Assembly: GCF_900106675.1 (NCBI RefSeq)
Contig: NZ_FNOB01000006.1
Span: 62,001 to 126,000 of the forward strand
From: Allgaiera indica
GTDB lineage: Bacteria; Pseudomonadota; Alphaproteobacteria; Rhodobacterales; Rhodobacteraceae
Direction of reading: 5' to 3'
Length of the DNA: 64,000 nucleotides
Position 1 is the stretch's first letter; every line of letters begins with the position of its first letter. The translations under genes were made by a program, and so were the position numbers. Below the pieces are notes generated by a model. That model searched no databases. It was not told the DNA's origin and saw nothing but the letters and a program-made list of their open reading frames with translations. Below, piece after piece: positions 18,256 to 32,591 of this stretch.

Positions 18256-18285
18256 GCGCGCCACGCCCCACTCATCGTGGCGCGC
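18256..18285 (+). other. Intercistronic hairpin between narK2 and narG
   Basis: A perfect 10-bp stem (GCGCGCCACG with CGTGGCGCGC) closes a 10-base loop and has no T run. It lies 26 bases before the narG ATG. It could stabilise narK mRNA, act as a processing boundary or attenuate read-through into narGHJI. Confidence 0.55.
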
Positions 18286-18311
18286 ACCCCTTTCCCCCGA
18301 GGAGACAAGAG

Positions 18312-21300
18312 ATGAGCCACTTGCTCGACAGATTGAATTTTCTCCAGTCCAAGGAACTGGAACGCTTCTCGAACGGTCACGGACAGGTGACCCGCGAGGA
18401 TCGCAAATGGGAGGACACCTACAGAAGCCGCTGGCGCCACGACAAGATCGTGCGCTCGACCCATGGGGTGAATTGCACCGGATCGTGCAGCTGGAAGATC
18501 TACGTCAAATCCGGCATCATCACCTGGGAAACCCAGCAAACCGATTATCCCCGCACGCGGCCCGGCCTGCCCAATCACGAACCGCGCGGCTGCCAGCGCG
18601 GCGCGTCCTACAGCTGGTATCTCTATTCCGCCGCGCGGCTGAAGCATCCGATGGTGCGCGGCGCGCTGATGCGGATCTGGCGCGAGAAGCGCAAGACCAT
18701 GGCGCCGGTCGACGCCTGGGCCGCGATCCAGGCCGATCCGATCCTGCGCGCCGACTATACGCGCAACCGCGGCAAGGGCGGCTTCGTCCGCGCAAGCTGG
18801 GACGAGGCGACCGAAATCACCGCCGCCGCCAACGCCTATACGGCGAAGAAATACGGCCCCGACCGGGTCTTCGGCTTCTCGCCGATCCCGGCGATGTCGA
18901 TGGTCAGCTATGCCTCCGGCGCGCGCTATCTGTCGCTTCTGGGCGGCACCTGCCTGTCGTTCTACGACTGGTATTGCGACTTGCCGCCCTCCAGCCCCCA
19001 GACCTGGGGAGAGCAGACCGACGTGCCGGAATCGGCCGATTGGTACAACGCGGGCTTCTTGCTGATCTGGGGCTCGAACGTGCCGCAGACGCGCACGCCC
19101 GACGCGCATTTCTACACCGAGGCGCGCTATCGCGGCACCAAGTCCGCGGTCATCAGCCCCGATTATTCCGAGGCCACGAAATTCGGCGATATCTGGCTGA
19201 ACCCCAAGCAGGGCACCGACAGCGCGCTGGCGATGGCCATGGGCCATGTGATCTTGCGCGAATACCACCTGGACCGGCAGGCCGAATATTTCGAGGACTA
19301 CGCGCGCAAATATACCGACCTGCCGATGCTGGTGCGGCTGGAGGAAAAGGACGGCCGCCACATCCCCGGCAAGATGCTGCGCGCCTCGGACCTGGCGAAA
19401 GGCCTGGGCGAGACCAACAACCCCGAATGGAAGACGGTGGCCTATGACGACGCAAGCGGCGCGCTGGTCGCGCCCAATGGCTCGGTCGGGTTCCGTTGGG
19501 GTGAAGAGGGCAAGTGGAACCTCGAGGAACGCGCCGGCAAGGCCGAGGCGCGCCTGCGGCTGAGCCAGATCCTCGAAGAGGACCGCGACAGCGTGGTCGG
19601 CGTCGATTTTCCGTATTTCGGCGGCGCGGCCAGCGCGAATTTCGTCAAATGCCAGCACCCCGAGGTCCTGACCCGCAACATCCCGGTCAAGCGGATCACG
19701 CTGGCCGACGGCTCCGAGGCGCTGGTGGCCACGGTCTTCGACCTTCTGTGCGCCAATTACGGGCTTGATCGCGGCCTGGGCGGCGATTGGGTCAGCCGCG
19801 ACTTCAGCGAGGACCTGCCCTACACGCCGAAATGGGCCGAGAAGATCACCGGCGTCGCGGCCGACAAGATCATCGCCGTGGCGCGCGAATTCGCGACCAA
19901 CGCCGAAAGGACCCAAGGCAAATCCATGGTCATCCTCGGCGCCGGGCTGAACCACTGGTACCACATGGACATGAATTACCGCGGCATCATCAACATGTTG
20001 GTGATGTGCGGCTGCATCGGCCAATCCGGCGGCGGCTGGTCGCATTATGTGGGCCAGGAAAAGCTGCGCCCGCAGACCGGCTGGCTGCCCTTGGCCTTCG
20101 CGCTGGACTGGAGCCGCCCGCCACGGCAGATGAACGGCACATCGGCCTTCTACGCCCATACCGACCAGTGGCGCTACGAGACCCTGGGCGTGCACGAGAT
20201 CCTGTCGCCCACCGCGCCCAAGGGCGATTGGGATATCAGCCTGATCGACTACAACATCCGCGCCGAACGCATGGGCTGGCTGCCCTCGGCGCCACAGCTG
20301 AAGACCAACCCGCTGGAGGTGGCCAAGGCCGCCAAGGCCGCCGGGATGGAGGCCAGGGATTACGTCGCCCAGAAGCTGAAATCCGGCGATCTGCAGATGT
20401 CCTGCGAGGACCCGGACGCGCCCGAGAACTGGATGCGCAACCTCTATGTCTGGCGCTCGAACCTGCTGGGGTCCTCCGGCAAGGGCCATGAATACTTCAT
20501 CAAGCACCTGCTGGGCACCGATAACGGTGTGATGGGCAAGGATCTGGGCGAGGAAGGCCGCTCGAAGCCGAAAGAGGCCGTGTGGCACGACGACGGCCCA
20601 GAGGGCAAGCTTGACCTGCTGGTCTGCATTGATTTCCGGATGTCCACCACGGCGGTCTATTCCGATGTCGTGCTGCCAACGGCCAGCTGGTACGAGAAGA
20701 ACGATCTCAACACCTCCGACATGCACCCGTTCATCCACCCGCTGCAGGCGGCGGTGGACCCGGCCTACGAATCCAAGTCCGACTGGGAGATCTTCAAGGC
20801 CATCGCCAAGAAGTTTCAGGCGGTATCGAAGGGCGTGCTGGGCATCGAAACCGATATCGTCCAGGTGCCGATCCTGCACGACACGGCGGGAGAGTTGGCC
20901 CAGCCCGACGTGCGGGACTGGAAGAAGGGCGAATGCGACCTGATCCCGGGCAAGACCGCGCCGAGCTATGTCACGGTCGAGCGCGACTATACCGCGATCT
21001 ACGACCGTTACGTCGCCGTGGGGCCGTTGCTGGACAAGCTTGGCAACGGCGGCAAGGGGATCGGCTGGGATACCAAGGTAGAGGTCGAGGAGCTGCGCAA
21101 ACTGAACGGCGTCTGGCACGACGGCCCGGCCAAGGGCTGCGCCAGGATCGACACCGATATCGATGCCACCGAAGTGATCCTGATGCTGGCGCCGGAAACC
21201 AACGGCGAAGTCGCGGTGAAGGCCTGGCACGCGCTCGAAAAGCCCACCGGGCGCGACCACGCGCATCTGGCCGAGGGCCAGGAGCATGTGAAGATCCGCT

Positions 21301-22036
21301 TTCGCGACGTGGCCGCCCAGCCGCGCAAGATCATCTCGTCGCCGACCTGGTCGGGGATCGAAAGCGAGGAGGTCTGCTATAACGCCGGCTACACCAACGT
21401 CCACGAACTGATCCCCTGGCGCACGCTGTCGGGCCGCCAGCAGCTGTATCAGGATCACCTGTGGATGCGGGCCTTCGGCGAGGGCTTCGTGTCCTACCGC
21501 CCACCGGTGGATCTGAAGGCCGTGACGCAGGAGGTCATGGCCGGCGATACCAAGCATGTCGTGCTGAACTTCATCACCCCGCACCAGAAATGGGGCATCC
21601 ATTCGACCTATTCCGACAACCTGCTGATGCTGACGCTCAACCGCGGCGGGCCGGTGGTGTGGATATCGGAGGTGGACGCGAAGAAGGCGGGCATCGCCGA
21701 TAACGACTGGATCGAGGCCTATAATGCCAACGGCGCCCTGACCGCGCGCGCGGTGGTCAGCCAGCGCATGAAGGAAGGCACGGCCTTCATGTATCACGCC
21801 CAGGAAAAGATCGTGAACGCGCCCGGTTCACAGAAGACGGGCCAGCGCGGCGGCATCCACAATTCGGTGACCCGCACCACGCTGAAGCCCACCCATATGA
21901 TCGGCGGCTATGCCCAGCTTTCCTATGGGTTCAACTATTACGGAACCGTCGGCTCCAACCGCGATGAATTCGTCATCATCCGCAAAATGGACAAGGTCGA
22001 TTGGCTCGACCGGCCGGCAACACAGGAGGCTGCCCA

Positions 22037-22040
<4 letters not shown>
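18312..22040 (+). CDS. narG: Respiratory nitrate reductase alpha subunit
   Basis: The 1242-residue protein is the molybdenum bis-MGD subunit of membrane-bound nitrate reductase. Near the N-terminus HGVNCTGSCSW supplies the His and Cys ligands of the FS0 iron-sulfur cluster, followed by NHEPRGCQRGASYSWY. There is no twin-arginine signal, as expected for a cytoplasm-facing enzyme. Length is typical (about 1245). It starts after GAGGAGACAAGAG and overlaps narH by four bases. It reduces nitrate to nitrite with electrons passed by NarH and NarI. Confidence 0.97.
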
Positions 22041-23556
<1,516 letters not shown>

Positions 23557-23560
<4 letters not shown>

Positions 23561-24279
23561 TGGGCCCCGACGTGAATGACCGGACGTTGAAGGCCTTCTC
23601 GCTGCTGCTCAGCTATCCGACCGTCGGATTGCAGCAGGCCATGCCCGAGATCGGCGGCGTGCTGGCGGCCGAAAGCCGGCTGACGGCCGCCGCCCGCCGC
23701 ACGCTGCGCCCGCTGGTCGAGGCTTTGGCGACGGGCGATATCTACGACCTCGAAGAGACCTTTGTCATGCTCTTCGACCGCTCGCGCAGCCTGTCGCTGA
23801 ACCTTTTCGAGCATGTCCACGGCGAAAGCCGCGACCGCGGCGGCGCGATGGTGGATCTGCTCGAGACCTACCGCGCCGGGGGCTATGAGCCCGCGACAAC
23901 GGAACTGCCCGATCACCTGCCGGTGCTGCTGGAGTTCCTGGCGACGCGCCCCCCAGAGGAGGCCCGTGCCATGCTGGCCGATGCGGCGCATATCCTGGCG
24001 GCGCTGGGCGAGCGGCTGAAGCGCCGCGAAAGCCCCTATGCGGCGGTCTTCGCGGCGCTTCTCCAGCTTTCCGGCGCCTCGGCCGATCAGGCGATCCTGG
24101 CAGAACTGCTGGCCCAGCCCGAACCGGATCCGACCGACCTGGAGGAACTCGACAAGATCTGGGAGGAGACCGAAGTCACCTTCGGCCCCGACCCGAACGC
24201 GGGCTGCCCGGCAAGCCGCGACCTGCTGGCCCGGATGGACCCGCCCCAAACCCCATCCGCCCCCCGCGCGGCGGAATGA
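23557..24279 (+). CDS. narJ: Nitrate reductase assembly chaperone
   Basis: The 240-residue protein is a NarJ/TorD-like chaperone with the typical N-terminal stretch KAFSLLLSYPT and FEHVHGESRDRGGAMVDLL (about residues 82-100). It is needed for molybdenum cofactor insertion into NarG and is not part of the final enzyme. Two consecutive ATG codons (23557 and 23560) overlap the narH stop. It overlaps the region of the narI start, so it is translationally coupled. Confidence 0.93.
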
Positions 24280-24290
24280 CGGAGGCTCTC

Positions 24291-25058
24291 ATGAACAACT
24301 TCTTCTTCGGCATCTACCCCTACATCGCGCTTTCGGTGCTGATCATCGGTTCGATCGCGCGCTATGAGCGGGACCCGTTCTCGTGGAAAAGCTCCTCCAG
24401 CCAGCTGTTGCGGCGCCGGCAGCTTCGGATCGGCTCGGTCCTGTTTCACGTCGGCATCCTGACGATCTTCTTCGGCCATCTGGTGGGCCTTTTCGCGCCG
24501 CTGCCGCTGCTGCACGCGCTGGGCATCAGCCATGAATTCAAGCAGATCCTGGCGATGGTCGTCGGCGGGCTGGCGGGCATCGCGGCGCTGATCGGCGGCG
24601 GCATGCTGTTCCATCGCCGCTGGACCGATCCGCGCATCCGCAAGACCTCGTCGGTGGCCGATATCGGCATCCTGGTGCTGATCCTGATCCAGCTGGTCTT
24701 CGGGCTGTCGACGATCGTCTCCTCGGCCCAGCACCTCGACGGGAAGGAGATGGTGAAATTCATGCTCTGGGCGCAAGGCGTCGTGACCTTCCAGCCCGAC
24801 GTGGCCGCCCGCATCGCCGATACGCCGCTGATCTTCAAGCTGCATATCGTGCTGGGCCTGACGATCTTCCTGCTGTTCCCCTTCACCCGGCTGGTGCACA
24901 TGCTGTCGGTGCCGCTGCGCTACTTCTGGCGCCCGGGCTACCAGATCGTGCGTTCGCGCCGGACCCAGCCGCTGCCGCAGCATTCCGACGCCGAACTGAA
25001 CCAGGCGCGGCTGACGGCGGCCAGGCGGGCGGCGGCGCAGCCCACCGCGGCGGAGTGA
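24291..25058 (+). CDS. narI: Respiratory nitrate reductase gamma subunit (cytochrome b)
   Basis: The 255-residue protein has five hydrophobic segments and haem-ligand histidines in FHVGILTIFFGHLVG (about 49-63) and KLHIVLGL / FTRLVHMLSVP (about 188-212). ATG 24291 follows GGAGG at five bases; an upstream ATG at 24276 would add five residues. The tail of about 30 residues is rich in Ala and Arg. It oxidises quinol at the membrane and passes electrons to NarH. Confidence 0.95.
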   Translation: MNNFFFGIYPYIALSVLIIGSIARYERDPFSWKSSSSQLLRRRQLRIGSVLFHVGILTIFFGHLVGLFAPLPLLHALGISHEFKQILAMVVGGLAGIAALIGGGMLFHRRWTDPRIRKTSSVADIGILVLILIQLVFGLSTIVSSAQHLDGKEMVKFMLWAQGVVTFQPDVAARIADTPLIFKLHIVLGLTIFLLFPFTRLVHMLSVPLRYFWRPGYQIVRSRRTQPLPQHSDAELNQARLTAARRAAAQPTAAE

Positions 25059-25062
25059 TCCG

Positions 25063-25860
25063 ATGGACAAGCCGCTGTTTCCCGAGGTGATCGTGAACGG
25101 TCAAAAGATCCCCACGGCGGCGATCGCCGCCGAGGCCCAGCACCACGACGCGCCGGCGGGCAAGCCGGGCGTCGCCTGGCGCCAGGCCGCGAATGCGCTG
25201 GTCGTGCGGGCCCTGCTGACCCAGGAAGCCGCCCGGCGCGACATCGAGGCCACCCCCGAAGAGGTCGCCCCCGGCAAGTGGGAGACCGAGGAAGAGGCGC
25301 GCATCCGCGGGTTGCTGGAGGATGCGATCGAGACCGCGCCCCCGCCCGAGGCCGAGATCCGCGCCGAATGGGCCCGCGATCCCACGCGGTTTCGCGCCCC
25401 CCCTTTGTGGGAGGCCAGCCACATCCTGCTGGCTTGCGACCCGCGCGACCCCGACCGCCGCCACGCCGCCGAGGCTGTGGCCCGGGAACTCAGCCGAAAG
25501 ATCCTGGCCCGGCCCGATCGCTTCTCCCAGGAGGCCGAGGCCAACAGCGACTGCGCCTCGCGCGCCGAGGGCGGGAGGCTGGGCCAGTTGCGCCCGGGCG
25601 ATACCGTGCCCGAATTCGAGGCCGCGCTGCGCGGGCTGGTGGCGGGCGGGATCACGGCAGAGCCTGTCCTCAGCCGCTTCGGCTGGCATATCATCCGTCT
25701 CGACGCGGTGGCCGAAGGCGCCCCCCTGCCCTATGACGCGGTGCGCCCGCGCATCGCCGAGGCAATGGAAAGAGCCGCCTGGACCGCCGCGGTGCGCGAC
25801 TTTGTAGCCAGCCTTGCCGCCGAAGCCGACATCTCGGGGGCCGATCTGGCGGCGGCGTGA
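25063..25860 (+). CDS. PpiC-type peptidyl-prolyl isomerase of the nar operon
   Basis: The 265-residue protein has an N-terminal helical region and a parvulin domain at about residues 115-235, containing EASHILLACDPRD, EGGRLGQLRPGDTVPEFEAAL and RFGWHIIRLD. There is no signal peptide, so it should act in the cytoplasm. It starts four bases after narI. Pseudomonas nar operons also carry a PpiC-type rotamase after narI, so it probably helps NarGHI folding or assembly; that role is inference from context. Confidence 0.85.
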   Translation: MDKPLFPEVIVNGQKIPTAAIAAEAQHHDAPAGKPGVAWRQAANALVVRALLTQEAARRDIEATPEEVAPGKWETEEEARIRGLLEDAIETAPPPEAEIRAEWARDPTRFRAPPLWEASHILLACDPRDPDRRHAAEAVARELSRKILARPDRFSQEAEANSDCASRAEGGRLGQLRPGDTVPEFEAALRGLVAGGITAEPVLSRFGWHIIRLDAVAEGAPLPYDAVRPRIAEAMERAAWTAAVRDFVASLAAEADISGADLAAA

Positions 25861-25869
25861 CGACCGCTG

Positions 25870-25907
25870 GGCGCCGGCCAACGCACCTCCCCGTGCCGGC
25901 CGGCGCC
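25870..25907. terminator. Possible bidirectional terminator of the nar operon
   Basis: A perfect 10-bp inverted repeat (GGCGCCGGCC and GGCCGGCGCC) with an 18-base loop lies between the convergent PpiC and thioredoxin-fold genes. No T run is present, so it is only a candidate. Confidence 0.4.
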
Positions 25908-25948
25908 GGGGGCCGGCCGAACCGCCCCCCCCCCAGGCGGGTGGCGCG

Positions 25949-26506
25949 TCAGGCCGCCCCCTTCCATTTGATCGAACATCCCATCGAAGGGGTCTGATCG
26001 CGTGGCCCCGCACCTGTCTGTGCGACCTGTTTCATCGCCTCGAACAGATCGCGGCGCAGATCCGTCGGACCCGCGGCCTTGCGCGAGGCATCCAGCCGGC
26101 CGCGATATTGCAGCGCGAGGTCGGCGTTGAAGCCGAAGAAATCCGGCGTGCAGACGGCGCCATAGGCACGGGCGACGGATTGGTCCTGGTCATGCAGATA
26201 GGGGAAGGAAAAGGCGTGGCGCGCGGCCAGGTCGCGCATCCTGGGGAAGCTGTCGGCGGGATGGCTGGTGGCATCGTTGGAACAGATCGCGGCCACGCCC
26301 ACGCCCAGCGCCTGCAGGTCGCGCGCGTCGCGCAGGATCCGGTCCAGCACCGCCAGCACATATGGGCAATGGTTGCAGATGAACATCACCAGCGTGCCGT
26401 TCGGGCCACGGATATCCTGTAGCGCATAGGTCCTGCCATCGGTGGCCGGCAGCGCGAAGTCCGGCGCGGGCCAGCCGAAATCACAGACGGGCGGAACTGC
26501 GGCCAT
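25949..26506 (-). CDS. Thioredoxin-fold protein, peroxiredoxin-like
   Basis: The 185-residue protein belongs to the redoxin/AhpC-TSA-like thioredoxin family, with a CNHC redox motif in LVMFICNHCPYVLAV (about residues 38-52) and the later GAVCTPDFFGF segment. It begins 32 bases after the cbbX stop with no terminator between, so it may be the last gene of the cbb operon. A redox link to Calvin cycle enzymes is possible but not shown. No signal peptide is visible. Confidence 0.75.
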   Translation of the reverse strand: MAAVPPVCDFGWPAPDFALPATDGRTYALQDIRGPNGTLVMFICNHCPYVLAVLDRILRDARDLQALGVGVAAICSNDATSHPADSFPRMRDLAARHAFSFPYLHDQDQSVARAYGAVCTPDFFGFNADLALQYRGRLDASRKAAGPTDLRRDLFEAMKQVAQTGAGPRDQTPSMGCSIKWKGAA

Positions 26507-26538
26507 GGTGCGGCTCTCCTTTCATGCCCCGGCTTGTA

Positions 26539-27495
26539 TCATTCGGCGGCCTCCCGCGCGGGCTTGCGATCGGTGTCCAGGCCGCCGCGGAAGACCCGGC
26601 TGGCGCGGATGTCGGTTTCCGCGATGGCCGAAAGCGCGGCGGCGTCGAGCGGCCCCGCGGCCTCGTTGAACAGCCGGTTGGCCTGGCGCAGCCGGGCACG
26701 ATCCAGCGCGTTGCGGATCGAGCGCGCATTGGCGAAATGCTGCTGCCCCCGGCGCGAGGCGATATATTCCGCCATCGCGACCCTCGCGGCCGGATCGAAG
26801 GCATAGTTCTGCTCGGACAGCATGATCTCGGCGATCTTCAGAAGCTCTTCATTGGTGTAGTCGGGGAATTCGATGTGATGCGCGATGCGCGACCGAAAGC
26901 CGGGGTTGGATTCGAAGAACCGGTCCATCCGGTCGGCATATCCGGCCAGGATCACCACCAGATCGTCGCGGTTGTTTTCCATCACCTGCAACAGGATCTC
27001 GATCGCTTCCTGCCCGTAATCGCGTTCGTTTTCAGGGCGGTAAAGGTAATAGGCCTCGTCGATGAACAAAACCCCGCCCATCGCCTTCTTCAGCACCTCC
27101 TTGGTCTTGGGCGCGGTGTGGCCGATGTATTGGCCGACCAGGTCGTCGCGCGTCACGGTCACCAGATGGCCCTTGCGCACATAGCCCAGCCGATGCAGCA
27201 GATCGGCCATCTTCAGCGCCACCGTGGTCTTGCCGGTGCCGGGATTGCCGGTAAAGCTCATGTGCAGGGTCGGCGTCTCGGTCGCCAGCCCCAACTGGCG
27301 CCGCGCCTGATCGACCAGCAAAAGCGCCGCGGTCTCGCGGATGCGTTGCTTGACGGGGGCCAGGCCGATCATGGTGTCGTCCAGCTCCTTCAGCACGTCG
27401 CGCACACCGCTTTCCTCGAAGGCGGCGGCCAGATCGACGCTTTGCGGAAGGCTTGGGGAAGCCTTCTCTTCGAGGGCGGTCGGCTCATCGGTCAT
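26539..27495 (-). CDS. cbbX: Red-type Rubisco activase
   Basis: The 318-residue AAA+ protein shows Walker [10 protein letters not shown] (about residues 83-91), Walker [14 protein letters not shown] and sensor-type residues in [17 protein letters not shown]. CbbX releases inhibitory sugar phosphates from red-type form I Rubisco by pulling on the extended C-terminus of CbbL. It lies downstream of cbbL and cbbS as in Rhodobacter sphaeroides. A hairpin precedes it in the cbbS-cbbX gap. Confidence 0.95.
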   Translation of the reverse strand: MTDEPTALEEKASPSLPQSVDLAAAFEESGVRDVLKELDDTMIGLAPVKQRIRETAALLLVDQARRQLGLATETPTLHMSFTGNPGTGKTTVALKMADLLHRLGYVRKGHLVTVTRDDLVGQYIGHTAPKTKEVLKKAMGGVLFIDEAYYLYRPENERDYGQEAIEILLQVMENNRDDLVVILAGYADRMDRFFESNPGFRSRIAHHIEFPDYTNEELLKIAEIMLSEQNYAFDPAARVAMAEYIASRRGQQHFANARSIRNALDRARLRQANRLFNEAAGPLDAAALSAIAETDIRASRVFRGGLDTDRKPAREAAE

Positions 27496-27526
27496 CTTCG
27501 CGCTCCATCTGTTGCGGGCCGGGGTG

Positions 27527-27555
27527 GCGCGCCCCCCGCGAAACGGGGGACGCGC
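27527..27555 (-). other. Hairpin in the cbbS-cbbX gap
   Basis: A GC-rich stem (GCGCG-CCCCC with GGGGG-A-CGCGC) with a loop of about seven bases lies between cbbS and cbbX. There is no T run on the minus strand. It may lower cbbX expression relative to cbbLS or protect the 3' end of cbbLS mRNA. Confidence 0.5.
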
Positions 27556-27561
27556 GCGGCG

Positions 27562-27981
27562 TCAGGCGTAGCGCGCCCCCTCGGGGTCGCGCGTGGCATA
27601 GCTTTCGACGGTGTAGCGCACCAGCCGCCCCGCGCTTTCCTGGCGCACCAGGCGGAAGCCGGGCTCTTCCTTGGGGCGGTTGACGATGAAGCTCATCCGG
27701 ATCGATTCCCAGCCGTGGCTGGCATCGAAGGCCATCACGCGGATGTACTTGCCGCCATGCGCCTTGCGGCATTCGTTCACCTCGTAGACCACCGCGGCGG
27801 CGTCGGGATTGTCGAACATCGGATGGCCCCACATTTCCCAATAGGTGTTGCGCGGATGCGGGTCATCGGTGAATTCGACGCTGACGGCCCAGCCGTTGTC
27901 GATCGCATATTGCGCCTGCACGCGGATGTCGTCATCCGTCAGATCCGGCAGGAAGCTGAATTGTCCTTGGCGAAGTCGCAT
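27562..27981 (-). CDS. cbbS: Rubisco small subunit, form IC
   Basis: The 139-residue protein begins [19 protein letters not shown], the typical start of red-type small subunits, and is longer at the C-terminus than green-type proteins. The motif [14 protein letters not shown] is visible at about residues 62-75. It lies 23 bases after cbbL. It caps the large-subunit octamer. Confidence 0.96.
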   Translation of the reverse strand: MRLRQGQFSFLPDLTDDDIRVQAQYAIDNGWAVSVEFTDDPHPRNTYWEMWGHPMFDNPDAAAVVYEVNECRKAHGGKYIRVMAFDASHGWESIRMSFIVNRPKEEPGFRLVRQESAGRLVRYTVESYATRDPEGARYA

Positions 27982-28004
27982 GAAGTTTCTCCCGTAAGCT
28001 GTTC

Positions 28005-29492
<1,488 letters not shown>

Positions 29493-30572
29493 TCAGGCGG
29501 CCTGAGCGGCGGCGATCTGCGGGTCGAGCGCGCCACTTGCGTAGCGCTTGGCCATCTCGTCCATCGGGACGGGTCGGATCTTGCCGGCCTGGCCGGCGGT
29601 GCCGAACCGTTCGAACCGGTCGCGGCAAAGATCTTCGAGTTCCTTCATCGCGGGGACCAGGAACTTGCGGGGGTCGAATTCGGCGGGCTTCTCGGCCGCG
29701 ACCTTGCGGAACTGGCCGGTCATCGCCATCCGGCAGTCGGTGTCGATATTGACCTTGCGCACGCCCATGCGGATGCCCTTCTCGATCTCTTCGACCGGCA
29801 CGCCATAGGTTTGCGGCATCTCGCCGCCATGGGCGTTGATCAGATCCTGCAAAGCCTGCGGCACGCTGGACGAGCCGTGCATCACCAGATGCGTGCCGGG
29901 CAGCTTTTCGTGGATCCGCGCGATGGTGGCCATCGACAGGATCTCTCCGTCGGGCTTGCGGCTGAACTTGTAGGCGCCATGGCTGGTGCCACAGGCGATC
30001 GCCAGCGCATCGCATTTGGTGCGGGCGACGAAATCGACGGCCTGATCGGGATCGGTCAGCAGCTGATCGCGCGACAGCTTGCCCTCGGCGCCCGACCCGT
30101 CCTCTTCGCCGGCCTCGCCGGTTTCCAGGCTGCCCAGCACGCCCAATTCGCCCTCGACCGAGGCGCCCACGGCATGGGCGGCGGCGCTGACGCGGCGGGT
30201 GGTCTCGACGTTGTAATCATAGGAGGCGGGGGTCTTCATGTCCTCTTCCAGCGATCCGTCCATCATCACGCTGGTAAAGCCGTGGCGGATCGCCGACAGG
30301 CAGGTGGCATCGTTGTTGCCATGGTCCTGGTGCAGCACGATCGGGATGTCGGGGTGCGTCTCGGCCAGGGCCTGAACCATGTGGCGCAGCATCACGTCGC
30401 CGGCATAGGACCGCGCGCCGCGGCTGGCCTGCAAGATCACCGGCGCATCGGTCGCGGCCGCCGCGCGCAGGATTGCAAGACCTTGTTCCATGTTGTTGAT
30501 GTTGAAGGCCGGCACGCCATAGCCGTTCTCGGCGGCGTGATCGAGCAATTGCCGAAGCGTAATCAGTGCCAT
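29493..30572 (-). CDS. cbbA: Fructose/sedoheptulose-bisphosphate aldolase, class II
   Basis: The 359-residue protein is a zinc-dependent class II aldolase, Calvin-cycle subtype. Metal and substrate motifs include [10 protein letters not shown] (about residues 78-87), [10 protein letters not shown] and [14 protein letters not shown]. It condenses triose phosphates to fructose-1,6-bisphosphate and also forms sedoheptulose-1,7-bisphosphate in this pathway. It abuts cbbT (one-base overlap) and lies 24 bases before cbbL. Confidence 0.95.
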   Translation of the reverse strand: MALITLRQLLDHAAENGYGVPAFNINNMEQGLAILRAAAATDAPVILQASRGARSYAGDVMLRHMVQALAETHPDIPIVLHQDHGNNDATCLSAIRHGFTSVMMDGSLEEDMKTPASYDYNVETTRRVSAAAHAVGASVEGELGVLGSLETGEAGEEDGSGAEGKLSRDQLLTDPDQAVDFVARTKCDALAIACGTSHGAYKFSRKPDGEILSMATIARIHEKLPGTHLVMHGSSSVPQALQDLINAHGGEMPQTYGVPVEEIEKGIRMGVRKVNIDTDCRMAMTGQFRKVAAEKPAEFDPRKFLVPAMKELEDLCRDRFERFGTAGQAGKIRPVPMDEMAKRYASGALDPQIAAAQAA

Positions 30573-32581
30573 CAGGTCCTCCCTTCTATCCGTGTCTTGG
30601 CCAGGGCCGCGACGGCCTCGGCGGTGATGCCGAAATGGCGGTAAAGATCGGGCGCCGGGGCCGAGGCGCCAAAGCCGGTCATGCCGACGAAGGCGTCGCC
30701 CCGTTCAAGGAACTGCTCCCACCCCTGGCGGACGGCGGCCTCGATCCCGATGCGCGGCGCGCAGCCCAGCACGGCGACGCGGTAGTCCGCCGGCTGCGCG
30801 GCGAAGAGCTCGAACGAGGGGGCCGAGACGACCACGGCGCGCAGACCCTCCGTTGCCAGCCTTTCGGCGGCGGCAAGCGCGATTTCCACCTCGGATCCGG
30901 TGGCGATCAGCGTCACGTCGCGGGGGCCCTCGGCGCGGTGCAGGACATAGGCGCCGCGGGCGGTCAGGTTCTCGGTCGTGTGCCTGGTGCGCACCAGCGG
31001 CAGGTTCTGGCGCGACAGGCACAAGAGCGTGGGCGTGTCGGTCGCCGCCGCGGCGATCTGCCAGGCCTCGGCGGTTTCCACCGCGTCGGCGGGGCGGATC
31101 ACCGTCAGGTTCGGCATGGCGCGCAGCGAGGCCAGGGTTTCGACCGGCTGATGGGTGGGGCCGTCTTCGCCAAGGCCGATGGAATCGTGGGTCATCACAT
31201 AGGTGACCGGCACGCCCATCAGCGCCGACAGCCGGATCGCGGGACGGCAGTAATCGGCGAAGGCCAGGAAGGTGCCGCCGTAGGGGAAGAAACCGCCATG
31301 CAGGGCGATGCCGTTCATCGCCGCGGCCATGCCATGTTCGCGGATGCCGTAGTGGATGTAATTGCCGGCGTAATCGTCGCGCGTCACCGGGCGCATCCCG
31401 CCGGTACGGGTGTTGTTCGACCCGGTCAGATCGGCCGAGCCGCCGATGCTGTTGGGCAGCACCGCGTTCACCACCTCCAGCGCCATTTCCGAGGCCTTGC
31501 GGGTGGCCACCCGTGGCAGTTGATCGCTGAGCCGCGCCTTGTGCTCGACCATCGCCGCCGCCAGCGCGGCCTGGTCGGGGGCGGCAAGGCTGGCGTCGAA
31601 CGCCGCGGCCTGCGCGCTGGCGGCCTTGCGCGCCTCCCACGCCGCGCGGCTTGCGGCGCCGCGCCGGGCCACCTGGGCCCAGGCCTCGCGCACCTGATCG
31701 GGCACTTCGAAGGGCGGATGCGGCCAGTCAAGGGCCTTGCGCGCGGCGGCGATCTCGGCCTCGCCCAGCGGCGCACCATGCACCTTGTGGCTGCCCGCCA
31801 TCGTCGGCGCGCCCTTGCCGATCACCGTCTTGCACGCGACCAGCGAGGGCCGGGGATCGCCGCGCGCGGCCTCGATCGCCCCGGCGATGGCTTCCGGATC
31901 GTGGCCATCCACGCCCTGCACATGCCAGCCCGCCGCCTTGAAGCGCGCGCGCTGGTCGGTCGAGGTCGAAAGCTCGGTCCCGCCGTCGATGGTGATGCCG
32001 TTGTCGTCCCAGAACAGGATCAGCCGGCCCAGGCGCAGATGCCCGGCCAGGTCGATCGCCTCGTGGCTGATGCCTTCCATCAGGCAGCCGTCGCCGGCCA
32101 GCACATAGGTCCAGTGATCGACCAGATCGTCGCCGAAACGAGCGTTCTGCATCCGCTCGGCCAGCGCCATGCCGACGGCGGTGGCGATCCCCTGCCCCAG
32201 CGGGCCGGTCGTCGTCTCGATGCCCTGTGCATGGCCGTATTCGGGATGGCCCGCGGTGCGCGCGCCCAGCTGGCGGAATGCGCGCAGTTGATCGGCGCCC
32301 ATGTCCGCATAGCCCAGCAGGTGATGGATCGCATAGACCAGCATGGACCCATGGCCCGCGCTCATCACGAAGCGGTCGCGGTCGGGCCAGGCGGGGGCTG
32401 CGGGATCGACGGTCAGATAGCGGTTGAACAGCACCGTCGCGACATCGGCCAGACCCATCGGCGCGCCGGGGTGGCCCGATTTCGCCGCCTCGACCCCGTC
32501 CATCGCCAACACGCGGATCGCGGTGGCCATCAGCTTCTCGTCGGCCTCGGCCCGGGGTTTCACCTCTGTCTGGATGGTCAT
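30572..32581 (-). CDS. cbbT: Transketolase
   Basis: The 669-residue ThDP enzyme has [13 protein letters not shown] (about residues 35-47), the ThDP/Mg motif [13 protein letters not shown] (about 155-167) and [16 protein letters not shown] (about 470). It moves two-carbon units in the regenerative part of the Calvin cycle and in the pentose phosphate pathway. It lies ten bases after cbbP. Confidence 0.96.
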   Translation of the reverse strand: MTIQTEVKPRAEADEKLMATAIRVLAMDGVEAAKSGHPGAPMGLADVATVLFNRYLTVDPAAPAWPDRDRFVMSAGHGSMLVYAIHHLLGYADMGADQLRAFRQLGARTAGHPEYGHAQGIETTTGPLGQGIATAVGMALAERMQNARFGDDLVDHWTYVLAGDGCLMEGISHEAIDLAGHLRLGRLILFWDDNGITIDGGTELSTSTDQRARFKAAGWHVQGVDGHDPEAIAGAIEAARGDPRPSLVACKTVIGKGAPTMAGSHKVHGAPLGEAEIAAARKALDWPHPPFEVPDQVREAWAQVARRGAASRAAWEARKAASAQAAAFDASLAAPDQAALAAAMVEHKARLSDQLPRVATRKASEMALEVVNAVLPNSIGGSADLTGSNNTRTGGMRPVTRDDYAGNYIHYGIREHGMAAAMNGIALHGGFFPYGGTFLAFADYCRPAIRLSALMGVPVTYVMTHDSIGLGEDGPTHQPVETLASLRAMPNLTVIRPADAVETAEAWQIAAAATDTPTLLCLSRQNLPLVRTRHTTENLTARGAYVLHRAEGPRDVTLIATGSEVEIALAAAERLATEGLRAVVVSAPSFELFAAQPADYRVAVLGCAPRIGIEAAVRQGWEQFLERGDAFVGMTGFGASAPAPDLYRHFGITAEAVAALAKTRIEGRT

Positions 32582-32591
32582 GGCTGCCTCC

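Noticed and set aside
18198-21797. A 1199-residue open frame on the minus strand opposite narG
   Set aside because: It is an antisense shadow of high-GC narG, whose product is unmistakable. The antisense product is compositionally biased and has no recognisable domain.
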